Assembly (NCBI GenBank): GCA_016281605.1
Contig: JAEEJA010000016.1
Coordinates: 1-64,000, forward strand
Length of the DNA stretch: 64,000 nucleotides
Origin: Lachnospiraceae bacterium
GTDB taxonomy: Bacteria > Bacillota > Clostridia > Lachnospirales > Lachnospiraceae
Direction of reading: 5' to 3'
Positions 1 through 8,630 of this stretch are shown here, in pieces. The first letter of the stretch is position 1. Every line of letters begins with the position of its first letter. The translations under genes were made by a program, and so were the position numbers. Under the pieces are notes generated by a model. It was not told where the DNA came from and did no database searches. It saw only the letters and a list, made by a program, of their open reading frames with translations.

Positions 1-242
1 CTCGAACAATCAAGTACTTCGCTGAATTAGCATAATAAAGGTTACGAACTTGATAGTTCTCGAACAATCAAGTACTTTGCTGAATTAGCATAATGTAAGT
101 TACGAACTTGATAGTTCTCGAACAATCAAGTACTTTGCTGAATTAGCATAATGTAAGTTACGAACTTGATAGTTCTCGAACAATCAAGTACTTCGCTGAA
201 TTAGCATAATAAAGGTTACGAACTTGATAGTTCTCGAACAAG
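1..242. repeat. 58-bp tandem repeat array, four copies plus a stub
   Basis: Units start at 1, 59, 117 and 175, and a 10-base stub starts at 233, so the period is exactly 58. Copies 1 and 4 are identical, copies 2 and 3 are identical, and the two types differ at four bases (unit position 20 and within 36-40). The period is not a multiple of three, so the array is not a coding repeat. Each junction holds an imperfect inverted repeat (ACTTGATaGTT, CTCG, AACaATCAAGT) that could fold as a hairpin with a 4-base loop. The array begins at the window edge and may extend upstream. Confidence 0.95.
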
Positions 243-284
243 AAAAATCCATAATTGGCTGTGACCGCAGTTAACGATTTAATC

Positions 285-323
285 AAGAGGCCCGGCCTTA
301 TATAAGGTTTGGGCCTCTTTTTT
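285..323 (+). terminator. rho-independent terminator upstream of pgk
   Basis: GAGGCCC and GGGCCTC flank a loop that itself contains a small inverted repeat, and the stem is followed by TTTTTT. It most likely ends the transcript of a gene to the left of the window. Confidence 0.85.
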
Positions 324-358
324 ACACATTTAAAAATTTAAAAATTAATTAAATAATT

Positions 359-499
359 GGAGGTAAGTGTGAAAATCACGCTGATGCGATGATTTCTCAC
401 ACAGCTATTTGTGCCGAGCCCAAATAGCTACTGATCCGACATGAGAATTTGAGATTCTCGTGCGGTGCCTCGCACTACGTGCTCGGCATGGAGGTAAAT
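359..499 (+). promoter_or_regulatory. structured leader RNA of pgk (copy A of a duplicated element)
   Basis: This 5' leader is nearly identical to the one before tpiA. Predicted parts: P1 at 367-402, a long hairpin capped by a TGAT loop; P2 AGCTATTTG (403-411) with CAAATAGCT (421-429); P3 CATGAGAAT (440-448) with ATTCTCGTG (454-462); and a small P4 hairpin at 460-476. The P2 loop TGCCGAGC (412-419) is perfectly complementary to GCTCGGCA (481-488), which touches the GGAGG ribosome site. A second GGAGG sits at the 5' end (359-363). Function is inferred: probably post-transcriptional control of pgk. I cannot assign it to a named RNA family. Confidence 0.75.
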
Positions 500-1702
500 A
501 TGCTTAATAAAAAATCTGTTGATGATATCAATGTAAATGGAAAAAAAGTTTTAGTAAGATGCGATTTCAATGTACCTTTGGATGCTGATTTAAATATTAC
601 AGACGAGAATCGTCTTGTAGCAGCACTCCCAACTATCAAGAAGCTTGTTGCTGACGGTGGAAAGGTTATTCTTTGCTCACACCTTGGTAAGCCTAAGGGA
701 GAGCCAAAGCCTGAGCTTTCACTTGCGCCTGTGGCTAAGAGACTTACAGAGCTTTTAGGACAGGAAGTTAAGTTTGCAGCTGATGCTAATGTAGTAGGAG
801 AGAATGCAAAGGCAGCTGTAGAGGCTATGAATAACGGAGATATCGTTCTTCTTGAAAATACACGTTATAGAATTGAAGAGACAAAGAATGGAGAGGAATT
901 CTCTAAAGATCTTGCAGAGCTTGCAGATGTATTTGTAAATGATGCTTTTGGTACAGCTCACAGAGCACACTGCTCAAACGTTGGTGTAACTAAGTATATC
1001 AAGGGTGAGTGCGTAGTAGGATACCTTATGCAGAAGGAAATCGACTTCCTCGGAAATGCTGTTAATAATCCTGTAAGACCATTCGTAGCTATCCTCGGTG
1101 GAGCTAAGGTTTCTTCTAAAATACCTGTAATCGAGAACCTTCTTGACAAGGTAGATACTCTTATCATCGGTGGTGGTATGGCTTATACATTCATGGCTGC
1201 TCATGGTGAAGAAGTAGGAAAGTCACTTCTTGAAGAGGATTATAAGGAGTATGCTCTTGAGATGGAGAAGAAGGCCGAAGAGAAGGGAGTTAAGCTTTTA
1301 ATTCCTATCGATACAGTAGTTGCTGATGACTTTTCTAACGATGCAAACTTTAAGACTGTAGGTCGTGGCGAGATTCCTGCCGATATGGAAGGCCTTGATA
1401 TCGGAGCTAAGACAAGTGAGCTCTTCTCAGATGCTATCAAGGGTGCTAAGACAGTAGTTTGGAACGGACCTATGGGATGCTTCGAGATGCCTAACTTCGC
1501 AAAGGGTACTATCGAGATTGCTAAGGCTTTAGCAGACCTTGAGGGAGCAACAACAATCATCGGCGGTGGTGATTCTGCAGCAGCTGTTAATCAGCTTGGT
1601 TTTGGCGACAAGATGACACACATCTCAACAGGTGGCGGAGCTTCTCTTGAGTTCCTTGAAGGTAAGGATTTACCCGGTGTTGTAGCAGCAAACGATAAAT
1701 AA
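500..1702 (+). CDS. pgk: phosphoglycerate kinase
   Basis: This enzyme transfers the acyl phosphate of 1,3-bisphosphoglycerate to ADP, the first ATP-yielding step of glycolysis, in the cytosol. The protein of 400 residues has the usual family length. The PGK signature [10 protein letters not shown] lies near residue 17, and the C-terminal nucleotide-binding loop GGGDSAAAV and the ending [13 protein letters not shown] are intact. An in-frame extension to 449 exists but runs through the structured leader. The ATG at 500 has GGAGG six bases upstream and gives a normal N-terminus, so that start was chosen. No terminator separates it from tpiA, so the two genes probably share a transcript. Confidence 0.97.
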   Translation: MLNKKSVDDINVNGKKVLVRCDFNVPLDADLNITDENRLVAALPTIKKLVADGGKVILCSHLGKPKGEPKPELSLAPVAKRLTELLGQEVKFAADANVVGENAKAAVEAMNNGDIVLLENTRYRIEETKNGEEFSKDLAELADVFVNDAFGTAHRAHCSNVGVTKYIKGECVVGYLMQKEIDFLGNAVNNPVRPFVAILGGAKVSSKIPVIENLLDKVDTLIIGGGMAYTFMAAHGEEVGKSLLEEDYKEYALEMEKKAEEKGVKLLIPIDTVVADDFSNDANFKTVGRGEIPADMEGLDIGAKTSELFSDAIKGAKTVVWNGPMGCFEMPNFAKGTIEIAKALADLEGATTIIGGGDSAAAVNQLGFGDKMTHISTGGGASLEFLEGKDLPGVVAANDK

Positions 1703-1730
1703 TCAGAAATACATAAAAAATATATTTATA

Positions 1731-1874
1731 TGGAGGATAGTGTGAAAAATCATGCTGATGCGATGATTTTTTACACGGCTATTTGTGCCGAGCCCAAATA
1801 GCTACTGATCCGACACGAGAATTTGAGATTCTCGTGCGGTGCCTCGCACCAAGTGCTCGGCATGGAGGATAAAA
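1731..1874 (+). promoter_or_regulatory. structured leader RNA of tpiA (copy B of the duplicated element)
   Basis: This is the second copy of the pgk leader. P1 spans 1740-1776, P2 pairs 1777-1785 with 1795-1803, and P3 pairs 1814-1822 with 1828-1836. Most changes relative to copy A keep pairing: the first P2 pair A-T becomes G-T, P3 T-G becomes C-G, and P1 C-G becomes T-G. The P2 loop TGCCGAGC (1786-1793) again matches GCTCGGCA (1855-1862), directly before the TGGAGG ribosome site. Because it lies inside the likely pgk-tpiA transcript, it could act on translation or on processing. Confidence 0.75.
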
Positions 1875-2627
1875 ATGGCTAGAAAGAAGATAATTGCAGG
1901 AAACTGGAAAATGAACAAGACACCAAGTGAGGCAGTAAAGCTTGTTGAAGAGCTTAAGCCACTTGTTCAGAACGACGATGTAGACGTTGTATTTTGTGTT
2001 CCTGCCATCGATATCATCCCTGTTGTTGAGGCATGCAAGGGAACAAATATTAATGTAGGTGCTGAAAATCTTTATTTTGAAGAGTCAGGCGCTTATACAG
2101 GAGAAGTAGCAGCAAATATGCTTGTTGATGCCGGTGTTAAGTATGTAATCATCGGACACTCAGAGAGAAGAGAGTACTTTGCTGAAACAGATGAAACAGT
2201 TAACAAGAAGGTTAAGAAGGCTATAGAACATGGTCTTACACCTATCGTATGCTGTGGTGAGTCACTTACACAGAGAGAGCAGGGAATCACCATAGATTGG
2301 ATTCGTCAGCAGATAAAGATTGCTTTCCTTGATGTTACAGCAGATCAGGCTAAGGATGTAGTTATTGCATACGAGCCAATCTGGGCTATCGGAACAGGAA
2401 AGACTGCAACCAGCGATCAGGCTGAAGAGGTTTGCGCAGCTATCCGTGCTTGCATCGGAGAAATCTATGACGAGGCAACAGCAGAGGCTATCCGCATCCA
2501 GTACGGCGGTTCTATGAATGCAGGCAATGCAGCAGAACTGATGGCTAAGCCTGACATTGACGGCGGACTTGTAGGAGGAGCTTCACTTAAGCCTGACTTC
2601 GGAACTATCGTAAATTACAACAAATAA
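1875..2627 (+). CDS. tpiA: triosephosphate isomerase
   Basis: Interconverts dihydroxyacetone phosphate and glyceraldehyde 3-phosphate in glycolysis. The 250-residue protein is of normal length. GNWKMNKT near the N-terminus carries the substrate-binding Asn and Lys, [11 protein letters not shown] carries the catalytic His, [13 protein letters not shown] carries the catalytic Glu and flexible loop, and GGSMN and GGLVGGASL close the phosphate site. The open frame extends to 1839 through the leader, but the ATG at 1875 has GGAGG at the right distance and starts the conserved protein. It lies 172 bp after pgk, and the gap is filled by the duplicated leader element. Confidence 0.97.
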   Translation: MARKKIIAGNWKMNKTPSEAVKLVEELKPLVQNDDVDVVFCVPAIDIIPVVEACKGTNINVGAENLYFEESGAYTGEVAANMLVDAGVKYVIIGHSERREYFAETDETVNKKVKKAIEHGLTPIVCCGESLTQREQGITIDWIRQQIKIAFLDVTADQAKDVVIAYEPIWAIGTGKTATSDQAEEVCAAIRACIGEIYDEATAEAIRIQYGGSMNAGNAAELMAKPDIDGGLVGGASLKPDFGTIVNYNK

Positions 2628-2654
2628 TAAACAAGCTTCATAAGTTAAACTTTA

Positions 2655-2704
2655 GAGGCGCAGCCGCTTTTACCCGGTTGCGCCTATTTTCTCGCCTCTT
2701 TTTA
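2655..2704 (+). terminator. terminator after tpiA
   Basis: A nested inverted repeat: GGCGCA with TGCGCC, and an outer GAGGCG with CGCCTC followed by TTTTT. It ends the pgk-tpiA unit. Confidence 0.8.
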
Positions 2705-2750
2705 GAAAAAGTCCGACAACAACTTGACACCGACCATGACAAACTTTTCT

Positions 2751-2779
2751 TTGACCTACATAGCTAATTATGGTACAAT
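2751..2779 (+). promoter_or_regulatory. sigma-A promoter of the PspA operon
   Basis: TTGACC, a 17-bp spacer, then TACAAT with an extended TGG just before the -10. It lies 40 bp upstream of the first gene of the operon. Confidence 0.8.
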
Positions 2780-2818
2780 TTTTCTATATGTTCAACTTAC
2801 TTTTTTGGGGGTGATGAT

Positions 2819-3385
2819 TTGTTAATAAATGCTTTTCTTTTGCTGGGTTCCTTACTGGCAATAATTGCCGTTGTTGCACTCCCTGTAAGTTACGCCCCAC
2901 CCGTCGTTGCTGTCTGGCTCGCCTGGGCCATCATTCTTCTCATACTGAAGAAGAAGGGCGCACAGAAAGATGATAAAGATCTATCTGTATTTGACAAAAT
3001 GAGAGTAAATGATGAGAGAAAGATTTTTGCTAATTTTATCAGTGGTTTTGAACAGCAGGATGAGTGGCTTGAGAAAAGAAAAGGAGTATTGGCAGAGTTT
3101 TCAGAGTCCTATGTAAGTCTTGGGGAAGATATGGACAGAGCTATGAGCTCTAACTTCGAGAAAGCCAACAATTACATGAGAGCATGTGATTATGATGACA
3201 GGGATAGTGTGCAAAAGTTTACCAACAAGATAGGTGGTCTTTATAAGCAAAATGAAGCGATTGTAGATAAGATAAACGATCTTATAGAGCAGCTAGCTGA
3301 GGTAGAAAATACAGCAGAGGATGTTGATACAAGCCATATAGATGATATACTTGAGTCTCTGAAGCAGATGACTTCACAGCAGTAA
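2819..3385 (+). CDS. two-TM protein with coiled-coil cytosolic domain
   Basis: I do not recognise a named family. The 188-residue protein starts with two hydrophobic segments (about residues 3-22 and 26-44) followed by KKKG, then a charged, helical, probably coiled-coil domain of about 140 residues. That suggests an inner-membrane protein with its domain in the cytosol. The TTG start has GGGGGTG a few bases upstream; nearby ATG and GTG codons run into stops. It is the first gene after a strong promoter and is followed by a vWA protein and PspA, so it may be a partner in membrane-stress sensing. That role is inferred only from context. Confidence 0.75.
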   Translation: MLINAFLLLGSLLAIIAVVALPVSYAPPVVAVWLAWAIILLILKKKGAQKDDKDLSVFDKMRVNDERKIFANFISGFEQQDEWLEKRKGVLAEFSESYVSLGEDMDRAMSSNFEKANNYMRACDYDDRDSVQKFTNKIGGLYKQNEAIVDKINDLIEQLAEVENTAEDVDTSHIDDILESLKQMTSQQ

Positions 3386-3490
3386 GAAGCTCAAGTAGTT
3401 AGGATATTTAATTTTTTATTAAATATTATTTTAAATCTTGAAAAAATCGATATATTTCGCTAATTATAACTAAAAACGGAGGTTTTCTAA

Positions 3491-5167
3491 ATGGAAAAGA
3501 AAAGTGCTAATAAGGTTGCCGGGATAGCTTTGGTAGTCTTTGTCATGATAATAATGCTGATTGTGATAATCAGTAAGGTAAAGGGTGGAGATTCCGGTTC
3601 CGGTGGACTTGGTGGAAACAGTGTACCAAGTGTAGATAAACTCATGAAGAGGGTGACATACACTGAAAGTACACCATCAAAGGGCTCGGTAGACCTTTCT
3701 CAGAGCTCACTTTATGACGAATTGCCTAACATAAAGAAGTATCCGTTAACTGTGGAGGATACATCAGGTGATATCGACATAGAAATATTTGGTTCTCCTG
3801 AGAAGTCAGGAAGTGATGCAGATTCATGGCTTGTAGATATGGCAAAGCAGTATAACTCCGAAAAACATAAGGTTAATGGTAAGACAGTATCTGTATCTGT
3901 CAGAAATATAAGTTCAGGAATTGCGGCTGATTATATTATCTCAGGAAAGTATATTCCTACAGGTTATTCACCATCAAGTGCACTTTGGGGCGCTTATGTA
4001 GATATACAGGGCGGAAAAACAGAAACTATTTCAAACAGAGTAGTTGGTAATGTTGCAGGTTTCTTAGTTTCAAAGAACGCAGGATATAATAATTACAAAG
4101 ATGTTGTAGCCGCTGTTCAGAGCGGAAAGATAAATATCGGTTATACCAACCCTCAGGTAAGTACAACCGGTATGAATCTTCTTATAACAATTCTTAGCGA
4201 CAGCGGAAACGGAGATATATCAAGTGATGCAGCGCGTGAAGGATTCTCAGCATTCCAGAAGAATATCCCTTATGTAGCAACCAACACCATGCAGATGAGA
4301 GACAGCTCAGCAAGTGGTTCTCTTGACGGTATGACCATGGAGTATCAGTCCTACGCACAGGATAAGGAGCTCCAGAAAACCTATGATTTCATACCTTTTG
4401 GATCGCGTCATGACAATCCGATGTATTTTTGCCCGGATTCTAAAAACGGAACCAATGAAAAGGATGCGCTTGCAGACTTTACCAGTTATATAACAAGTGC
4501 AGATGCACAGAATGCGGCAACTGCAAAGGGATTTAACAATAACGAAGATTACAAGTCCGACGCCTCATTTACTGGTAAGGATGTTAAAACTGCACTTGAT
4601 ATTTACAAAAAAGAGAAGGATTCAGGTCAGGACGTAATAGCAGTTTTCGTAGCTGATATAAGCGGAAGTATGGCAGGTATACCACTTGCACAGCTTAAGG
4701 AGTCTATATCCAATGGTGCAAAGTACATAAACGAAAACAATTATGTCGGTCTTGTAAGTTATTCTTCTGATGTTACTATAGAAGTGCCTCTCGCTCAGAT
4801 GGACTTAAATCAGAGAGCTTACTTCCAGGGGGCCATCGACAAGCTCCAATCCGGCGGCAATACAGCCAGCTACGACGCCCTTGTTGTAGCTATGAAGATG
4901 ATACAGGAAAAGAAGAAGGATGTACCAAATGCCAAGGTTATGATCTTCCTCTTAAGTGACGGTAAAGCAAACAGCGGATACAGATTAAAGACAGTTACAC
5001 CTACGTTACAGAGCCTAAAGTATCCGGTATATACCATAAGCTACGGCGATGAAGCAGACAAGAAAGAGATGCAGGCAGTATCAGAGGTAAATGAGGCGGC
5101 TAGTATAGTTGCCGACAGCGATGATATCGTATATCAGATAAAAAGCCTGTTTAACAGCAATCTATAA
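3491..5167 (+). CDS. membrane-anchored solute-binding-like and vWA domain protein
   Basis: The 558-residue protein has an N-terminal transmembrane anchor (about residues 9-30), a Gly/Ser-rich stretch, a region resembling an extracellular solute-binding fold (about 95-370), and a C-terminal von Willebrand factor A domain. The vWA domain carries the metal site: DISGSMAG near residue 388, the Thr in GGNTASYDAL, and the Asp in LLSDGKAN. vWA domains bind proteins through a divalent metal. The topology puts both domains outside the cell. It has a clear GGAGG before its ATG and is followed 20 bp later by pspA. A weak internal promoter (TTGAAA-17-TAATTA, 3438-3466) may also serve it. The ligand is unknown. 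Confidence 0.85.
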   Translation: MEKKSANKVAGIALVVFVMIIMLIVIISKVKGGDSGSGGLGGNSVPSVDKLMKRVTYTESTPSKGSVDLSQSSLYDELPNIKKYPLTVEDTSGDIDIEIFGSPEKSGSDADSWLVDMAKQYNSEKHKVNGKTVSVSVRNISSGIAADYIISGKYIPTGYSPSSALWGAYVDIQGGKTETISNRVVGNVAGFLVSKNAGYNNYKDVVAAVQSGKINIGYTNPQVSTTGMNLLITILSDSGNGDISSDAAREGFSAFQKNIPYVATNTMQMRDSSASGSLDGMTMEYQSYAQDKELQKTYDFIPFGSRHDNPMYFCPDSKNGTNEKDALADFTSYITSADAQNAATAKGFNNNEDYKSDASFTGKDVKTALDIYKKEKDSGQDVIAVFVADISGSMAGIPLAQLKESISNGAKYINENNYVGLVSYSSDVTIEVPLAQMDLNQRAYFQGAIDKLQSGGNTASYDALVVAMKMIQEKKKDVPNAKVMIFLLSDGKANSGYRLKTVTPTLQSLKYPVYTISYGDEADKKEMQAVSEVNEAASIVADSDDIVYQIKSLFNSNL

Positions 5168-5187
5168 AAGAAAGGAAATCATTAATT

Positions 5188-5895
5188 ATGAGTATATTAA
5201 GCAGATTTGGTGCAATCATGAAAAGTAATATAAATGCTCTCTTAGACTCAGCAGAGGATCCGGGGAAAATGGCGGATCAGATTCTACGTGACCTAAGGAA
5301 GGATCTTGCTGAGGTTAAGAAGGAAACAGCCGGAGTTATGGCCAATGAAAAAAAGGCAAAGAGACTTATGGAGGAGTGCAACGAAGATATCCAGAAGTAC
5401 GCTCAGGCTTCGGAAAAAGCTTTACTTGCGGGCAATGTGGATGACGCAAAGGCTCTTATAAAGAAAAAGCAGCAGCACGAAGGAAACTTAAAGTCTCTCG
5501 AAGAAAACTATGTAATGGCTAAAAATAACTCCGACAGGATGCAGGAGATGCATGATAAGCTTCTTAGTGATATAGAGGCTCTCGAGATAAGAAATGAGGC
5601 GATTAAAGCCAAGTTTGCAACTGCCAAGGCTCAAGAGCAGATTAATAAGGTTATGGCAGGAGGAAAGAATACGGAGTCAAGCGTATCTGCATTTGAAAGG
5701 TTTGAAGCCAGAGCGGACAATCGTCTTGACAGTGCCAATGCTGAAGGTGAGTTAAATGCCAGAGCCAGCAGAGGTTCTGATCTTCTGGATAAATACATGG
5801 GAGGCGGTTCTGATTCCGAAGTAGATGCAGAGCTTGCTGCACTCCAGGAAAAACTCGGCCTTACAGGAGAGGGTGCTACAGGTGGCGGACAGTAA
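5188..5895 (+). CDS. PspA/IM30 (Vipp1) family membrane-stress protein
   Basis: Members of this ESCRT-III-like family bind and repair the cytoplasmic membrane as oligomers. The N-terminus (SRFGAIMKSNINALLDSAEDP) resembles the amphipathic membrane-binding helix, and LRDLRKDLAEVKKETAGVMANE starts the long coiled coil. The 235-residue length fits the family. The C-terminal 40 residues are Gly/Ala-rich (GGGSDSE, GEGATGGGQ), apparently flexible. It is the last gene of the operon with the two-TM and vWA proteins, and no pspF or pspC-like regulator is visible nearby. Confidence 0.92.
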   Translation: MSILSRFGAIMKSNINALLDSAEDPGKMADQILRDLRKDLAEVKKETAGVMANEKKAKRLMEECNEDIQKYAQASEKALLAGNVDDAKALIKKKQQHEGNLKSLEENYVMAKNNSDRMQEMHDKLLSDIEALEIRNEAIKAKFATAKAQEQINKVMAGGKNTESSVSAFERFEARADNRLDSANAEGELNARASRGSDLLDKYMGGGSDSEVDAELAALQEKLGLTGEGATGGGQ

Positions 5896-6007
5896 GATCA
5901 CGAGGTTTCCTCAGCCTGTATTCATCAGTATTTAGGAATAAAATAATAAACTAACATTAAATAATAATCCGACAATAACTTGATACGGACCTTAATATAA
6001 AAAGTGC

Positions 6008-6036
6008 TTGCAAAAAAAATACAGCTGTTGTATAAT
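6008..6036 (+). promoter_or_regulatory. sigma-A promoter of secG
   Basis: TTGCAA, a 17-bp spacer, and a consensus TATAAT, 46 bp before the secG start. Confidence 0.85.
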
Positions 6037-6082
6037 AACCCTTGCACTGTTTAGTTTGTGTTAGTTTTGGAGGATTATTAAA

Positions 6083-6331
6083 ATGTTAGGAACAATCAAA
6101 GGAATATTATTTATTTTGTATCTTCTTGTATGCGTTGGACTTATCGTAGTTGTTCTTTTACAGGAAGGAAAGCAGGCAGGTTTAACAGGAGCTATCAGCG
6201 GAGCTGCAGAGACTTACTGGGGAAGAAATAAAGCTCGTTCTATGGAAGGCGGACTCGTACTTGCAACCAGAATTTTAGCTGTTCTTTTTATAGTATTATC
6301 TGTTGTACTTAATATGGATTTATTTTCATAA
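6083..6331 (+). CDS. secG: preprotein translocase subunit SecG
   Basis: SecG is the small non-essential subunit of the SecYEG channel in the cytoplasmic membrane. The 82-residue protein has two membrane helices (about 8-27 and 57-78) joined by the conserved QEGKQAGLTGAISGAAETYWGR loop region. It is transcribed alone from its own promoter and ends at a terminator; the rnr gene that often follows secG in Firmicutes is absent. Confidence 0.95.
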   Translation: MLGTIKGILFILYLLVCVGLIVVVLLQEGKQAGLTGAISGAAETYWGRNKARSMEGGLVLATRILAVLFIVLSVVLNMDLFS

Positions 6332-6383
6332 TTGATAGGTATTAACATTGATTAGAAAACCTGGATATAATAAGTGAACATGT

Positions 6384-6429
6384 GCCATATACGTACGTAA
6401 GAAATTTCGTTATAGTGTATGGCTTTTTT
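6384..6429 (+). terminator. terminator after secG
   Basis: GCCATATAC and GTGTATGGC form a 9-bp stem (one T-G pair) followed by TTTTTT. Confidence 0.8.
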
Positions 6430-6730
6430 CGTATATTATTTTTTATATATTATTTCAAGTGGAGTATCAAGTTATGATAATTTGTTACAGATTATTTGTT
6501 ATATATGAAATCTTATATATGAAATCATTTATATAAACATTGTTTGCATACAAAAAAATAAATATTAAAAAAATATAAAAATTGAATTTTTATGGTTACA
6601 ATTACCAAATAATAGTGTATAATGATTAGTACACGAATGAAGTATGTGTGATTTTTTTTGAGGGGTTATTTAGGGATAGTGAAGTGTCGTGAGCTTCACG
6701 AATAAATGTTTTGAAAGGTTGGTGATTTAT
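6430..6730. other. AT-rich intergenic region with a probable promoter
   Basis: About 300 bp, very AT-rich, no open frame of note. A consensus TATAAT lies at 6618-6623 with a weak GTTACA (6595-6600) 17 bp upstream, and likely drives the small gene that follows. I see no other structure. Confidence 0.5.
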
Positions 6731-6973
6731 ATGGGACTCTTCAGCAGAAAGCCTAAAAATGCAGGAGTGATGGATTTTCAGACTTTTCGTGCAAAGTACG
6801 GAAGTATCGATCATGGAGGAACGGTTACTATAGAGGAGACACTGGGAGAATACTATACAGAAGCTACTTTTACGAGAGAGTTGGATGAGACCACATATAG
6901 ATATGGTTGTAACGTAGTAGGGGAATTATCTGTAAGCGGTAATAAGATTTCTGCAGAGCTTTATAAATTGTAA
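6731..6973 (+). CDS. small soluble protein of unknown function
   Basis: Not recognised. The 80-residue product has no signal peptide or membrane helix. Its N-terminus (MGLFSRKPKNAG) is basic, and the rest alternates in a way that suggests a small beta-rich domain. An in-frame GTG at 6689 would add 14 residues, but the ATG at 6731 has AAAGGTTGGTGA upstream and starts a natural-looking N-terminus. It is flanked by its own likely promoter and a good terminator, which supports a real single-gene unit. Confidence 0.65.
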   Translation: MGLFSRKPKNAGVMDFQTFRAKYGSIDHGGTVTIEETLGEYYTEATFTRELDETTYRYGCNVVGELSVSGNKISAELYKL

Positions 6974-7020
6974 AATCCATATCCTTTTGAGGAATTATTA
7001 TATTTACATATGAAATTTGA

Positions 7021-7060
7021 GCCTGTCTTGTATTATAGTTTATTGACTATAACAACAGAC
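7021..7060 (+). terminator. terminator after the small gene
   Basis: GCCTGTC and GACAGGC enclose a loop with an inner ATAGT/ACTAT pair, followed by TTTTCTC and TTTTTT. Confidence 0.75.
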
Positions 7061-7080
7061 AGGCTTTTCTCATTTTTTGT

Positions 7081-7109
7081 TTTACATTTGTATAATTATG
7101 GTTTATAAT
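7081..7109 (+). promoter_or_regulatory. sigma-A promoter of pyrH
   Basis: TTTACA, a 17-bp spacer, and TATAAT, about 100 bp upstream of pyrH. Confidence 0.75.
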
Positions 7110-7207
7110 ATTTACCGTGCTTTTTATACTTATAAACAGCGAAAAAAACAAATTTTAATGCGAATTATGATTAGCATATATTAACTGAAATAAAGGTGGT
7201 GTTATGA

Positions 7208-7915
7208 TTGGCAAAATATAAAAGAATAATGCTTAAGCTTAGCGGAGAAGCTCTTGCAGGTCCTAAGAAAACAGGTTTTGACGAAGAGACTTGCTTAAAG
7301 GTAGCTAAGCAGGTTAAGCAGATTGCAGACGAAGGAATTGAAGTTGCAATTGTTACAGGTGGAGGTAATTTCTGGAGAGGCAGAACAAGCGAGAATATAG
7401 ACAGAACCAAAGCAGATCAGATCGGCATGATGGCAACTGTTATGAACTGTATCTATGTTTCGGAGATATTCAGAAGTGTAGGACTTAAAACAGAAGTGTT
7501 TACCCCATTTGTCTGCGGCGCATTTACCAGTCTTTTTTCAAAGGACAAGGCTGTAGAGTGCCTGGAGGGAGGAAAGGTTGTTTTCTTCGCAGGTGGTACA
7601 GGACATCCGTATTTTTCTACAGATACATCTACTGTTTTAAGAGCGATTGAGATCGAAGCTGATGTTATCCTTTCCGGAAAGTCAATAGACGGTGTCTACG
7701 ATTCAGATCCCGCAGTCAATCCGGATGCAAAGAAGTTCGATGAAATCGACATAAACGAAGTAATCGACAAGAGGCTAGGGGTTGTGGACTTAGCATCAGC
7801 CATACTTTGTATGGAAAATAAGATGCCTATGATGATTTTCGGACTTCAGGATGAAGACTCCATAGTAAATACAGCTAAGGGAATCACAAACGGAACACTT
7901 ATAACAACAAAGTAG
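7208..7915 (+). CDS. pyrH: UMP kinase
   Basis: Phosphorylates UMP to UDP in pyrimidine nucleotide synthesis; bacterial enzymes are hexamers of the amino-acid-kinase fold. LKLSGEAL at the N-terminus, TGGGNFWRGR, and the ADQIGMMATVMN helix are diagnostic. The 235-residue length is normal. The start is TTG with AAGGTGGTG upstream; an ATG four bases before it is out of frame and soon stops. The usual rpsB-tsf pair is not upstream, and the gene has its own promoter. It begins the pyrH-frr-uppS-cdsA-dxr-rseP-ispG series. Confidence 0.96.
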   Translation: MAKYKRIMLKLSGEALAGPKKTGFDEETCLKVAKQVKQIADEGIEVAIVTGGGNFWRGRTSENIDRTKADQIGMMATVMNCIYVSEIFRSVGLKTEVFTPFVCGAFTSLFSKDKAVECLEGGKVVFFAGGTGHPYFSTDTSTVLRAIEIEADVILSGKSIDGVYDSDPAVNPDAKKFDEIDINEVIDKRLGVVDLASAILCMENKMPMMIFGLQDEDSIVNTAKGITNGTLITTK

Positions 7916-8006
7916 GAGCTTTGCTAATAAACAATCATAAAAACACAAAATATAAACATAATAGAGATAATATACAAATTATTCACGCTCAACAAGGAGG
8001 TAAGGT

Positions 8007-8561
8007 ATGAGTTTTGAAATAAAAAATTTTGAAGAAAAGATGCAGAAAACAGTTGATACACTTAATGCGGATTTTGCAACCATAAGAGCCGGAAGAGCTA
8101 ATCCGCATATACTCGATAAGCTTACGGTTGACTATTACGGTACACCTTCAGGTATCCAGTCTGTAGCCAATATATCTGTTTCAGAGGGTAGAACCCTTGT
8201 TATTCAGCCTTGGGAAAACAGCCTTATAAAGGATATTGAGAAGGCAATAATCGCTTCCGACTTAGGTATTACTCCTAATAACGACGGAAAGGCAATCAGA
8301 CTTACATTTCCGGAGCTTACAACTGAGAGACGTAAAGAGCTTGTTAAGGACATCAAGAAGTCCGGCGAAGCTTCAAAGGTTGCTATCAGAAACATAAGAA
8401 GAGACGCTCTTACGCTTGTAAAGAAGCAGCTTAAGAATAACGAGATATCTGAAGATGAACATGATAATATACAGGACGATGTACAAAAGCTTACTGATAA
8501 GTACATTAAGAAGATAGACGACTCGGTTGAGAGTAAGTCTGATGAGATTATGACAATATAA
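8007..8561 (+). CDS. frr: ribosome recycling factor
   Basis: With EF-G it splits post-termination ribosomes. The 184-residue protein shows the family features TIRAGRANPHILDKLTVDYYGTP in the N-terminal half and RKELVKDIKKSGEASKVAIRNIRRD in the three-helix domain. It follows pyrH by 91 bp in the classic order and has a perfect AAGGAGG before its ATG. Confidence 0.97.
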   Translation: MSFEIKNFEEKMQKTVDTLNADFATIRAGRANPHILDKLTVDYYGTPSGIQSVANISVSEGRTLVIQPWENSLIKDIEKAIIASDLGITPNNDGKAIRLTFPELTTERRKELVKDIKKSGEASKVAIRNIRRDALTLVKKQLKNNEISEDEHDNIQDDVQKLTDKYIKKIDDSVESKSDEIMTI

Positions 8562-8630
8562 GCATTTGAGTGTTAAGGACTGACTAATATAATAAAAGCC
8601 CTGTAACACAAAGTGTGTCTTGAAGATAGG

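Noticed and set aside
1..242. CRISPR-like array
   Set aside because: Units abut with no variable spacers between them. The whole 58 bp is repeated, so it is a plain tandem repeat.
449..499. N-terminal extension of Pgk through the leader
   Set aside because: It would add 17 residues not seen in the family. The codons lie in the conserved RNA stems, and the ATG at 500 has a good ribosome site.
1240..1560. Minus-strand open frame inside pgk
   Set aside because: It mirrors the codon pattern of pgk and lacks a ribosome site, so it is a shadow frame.
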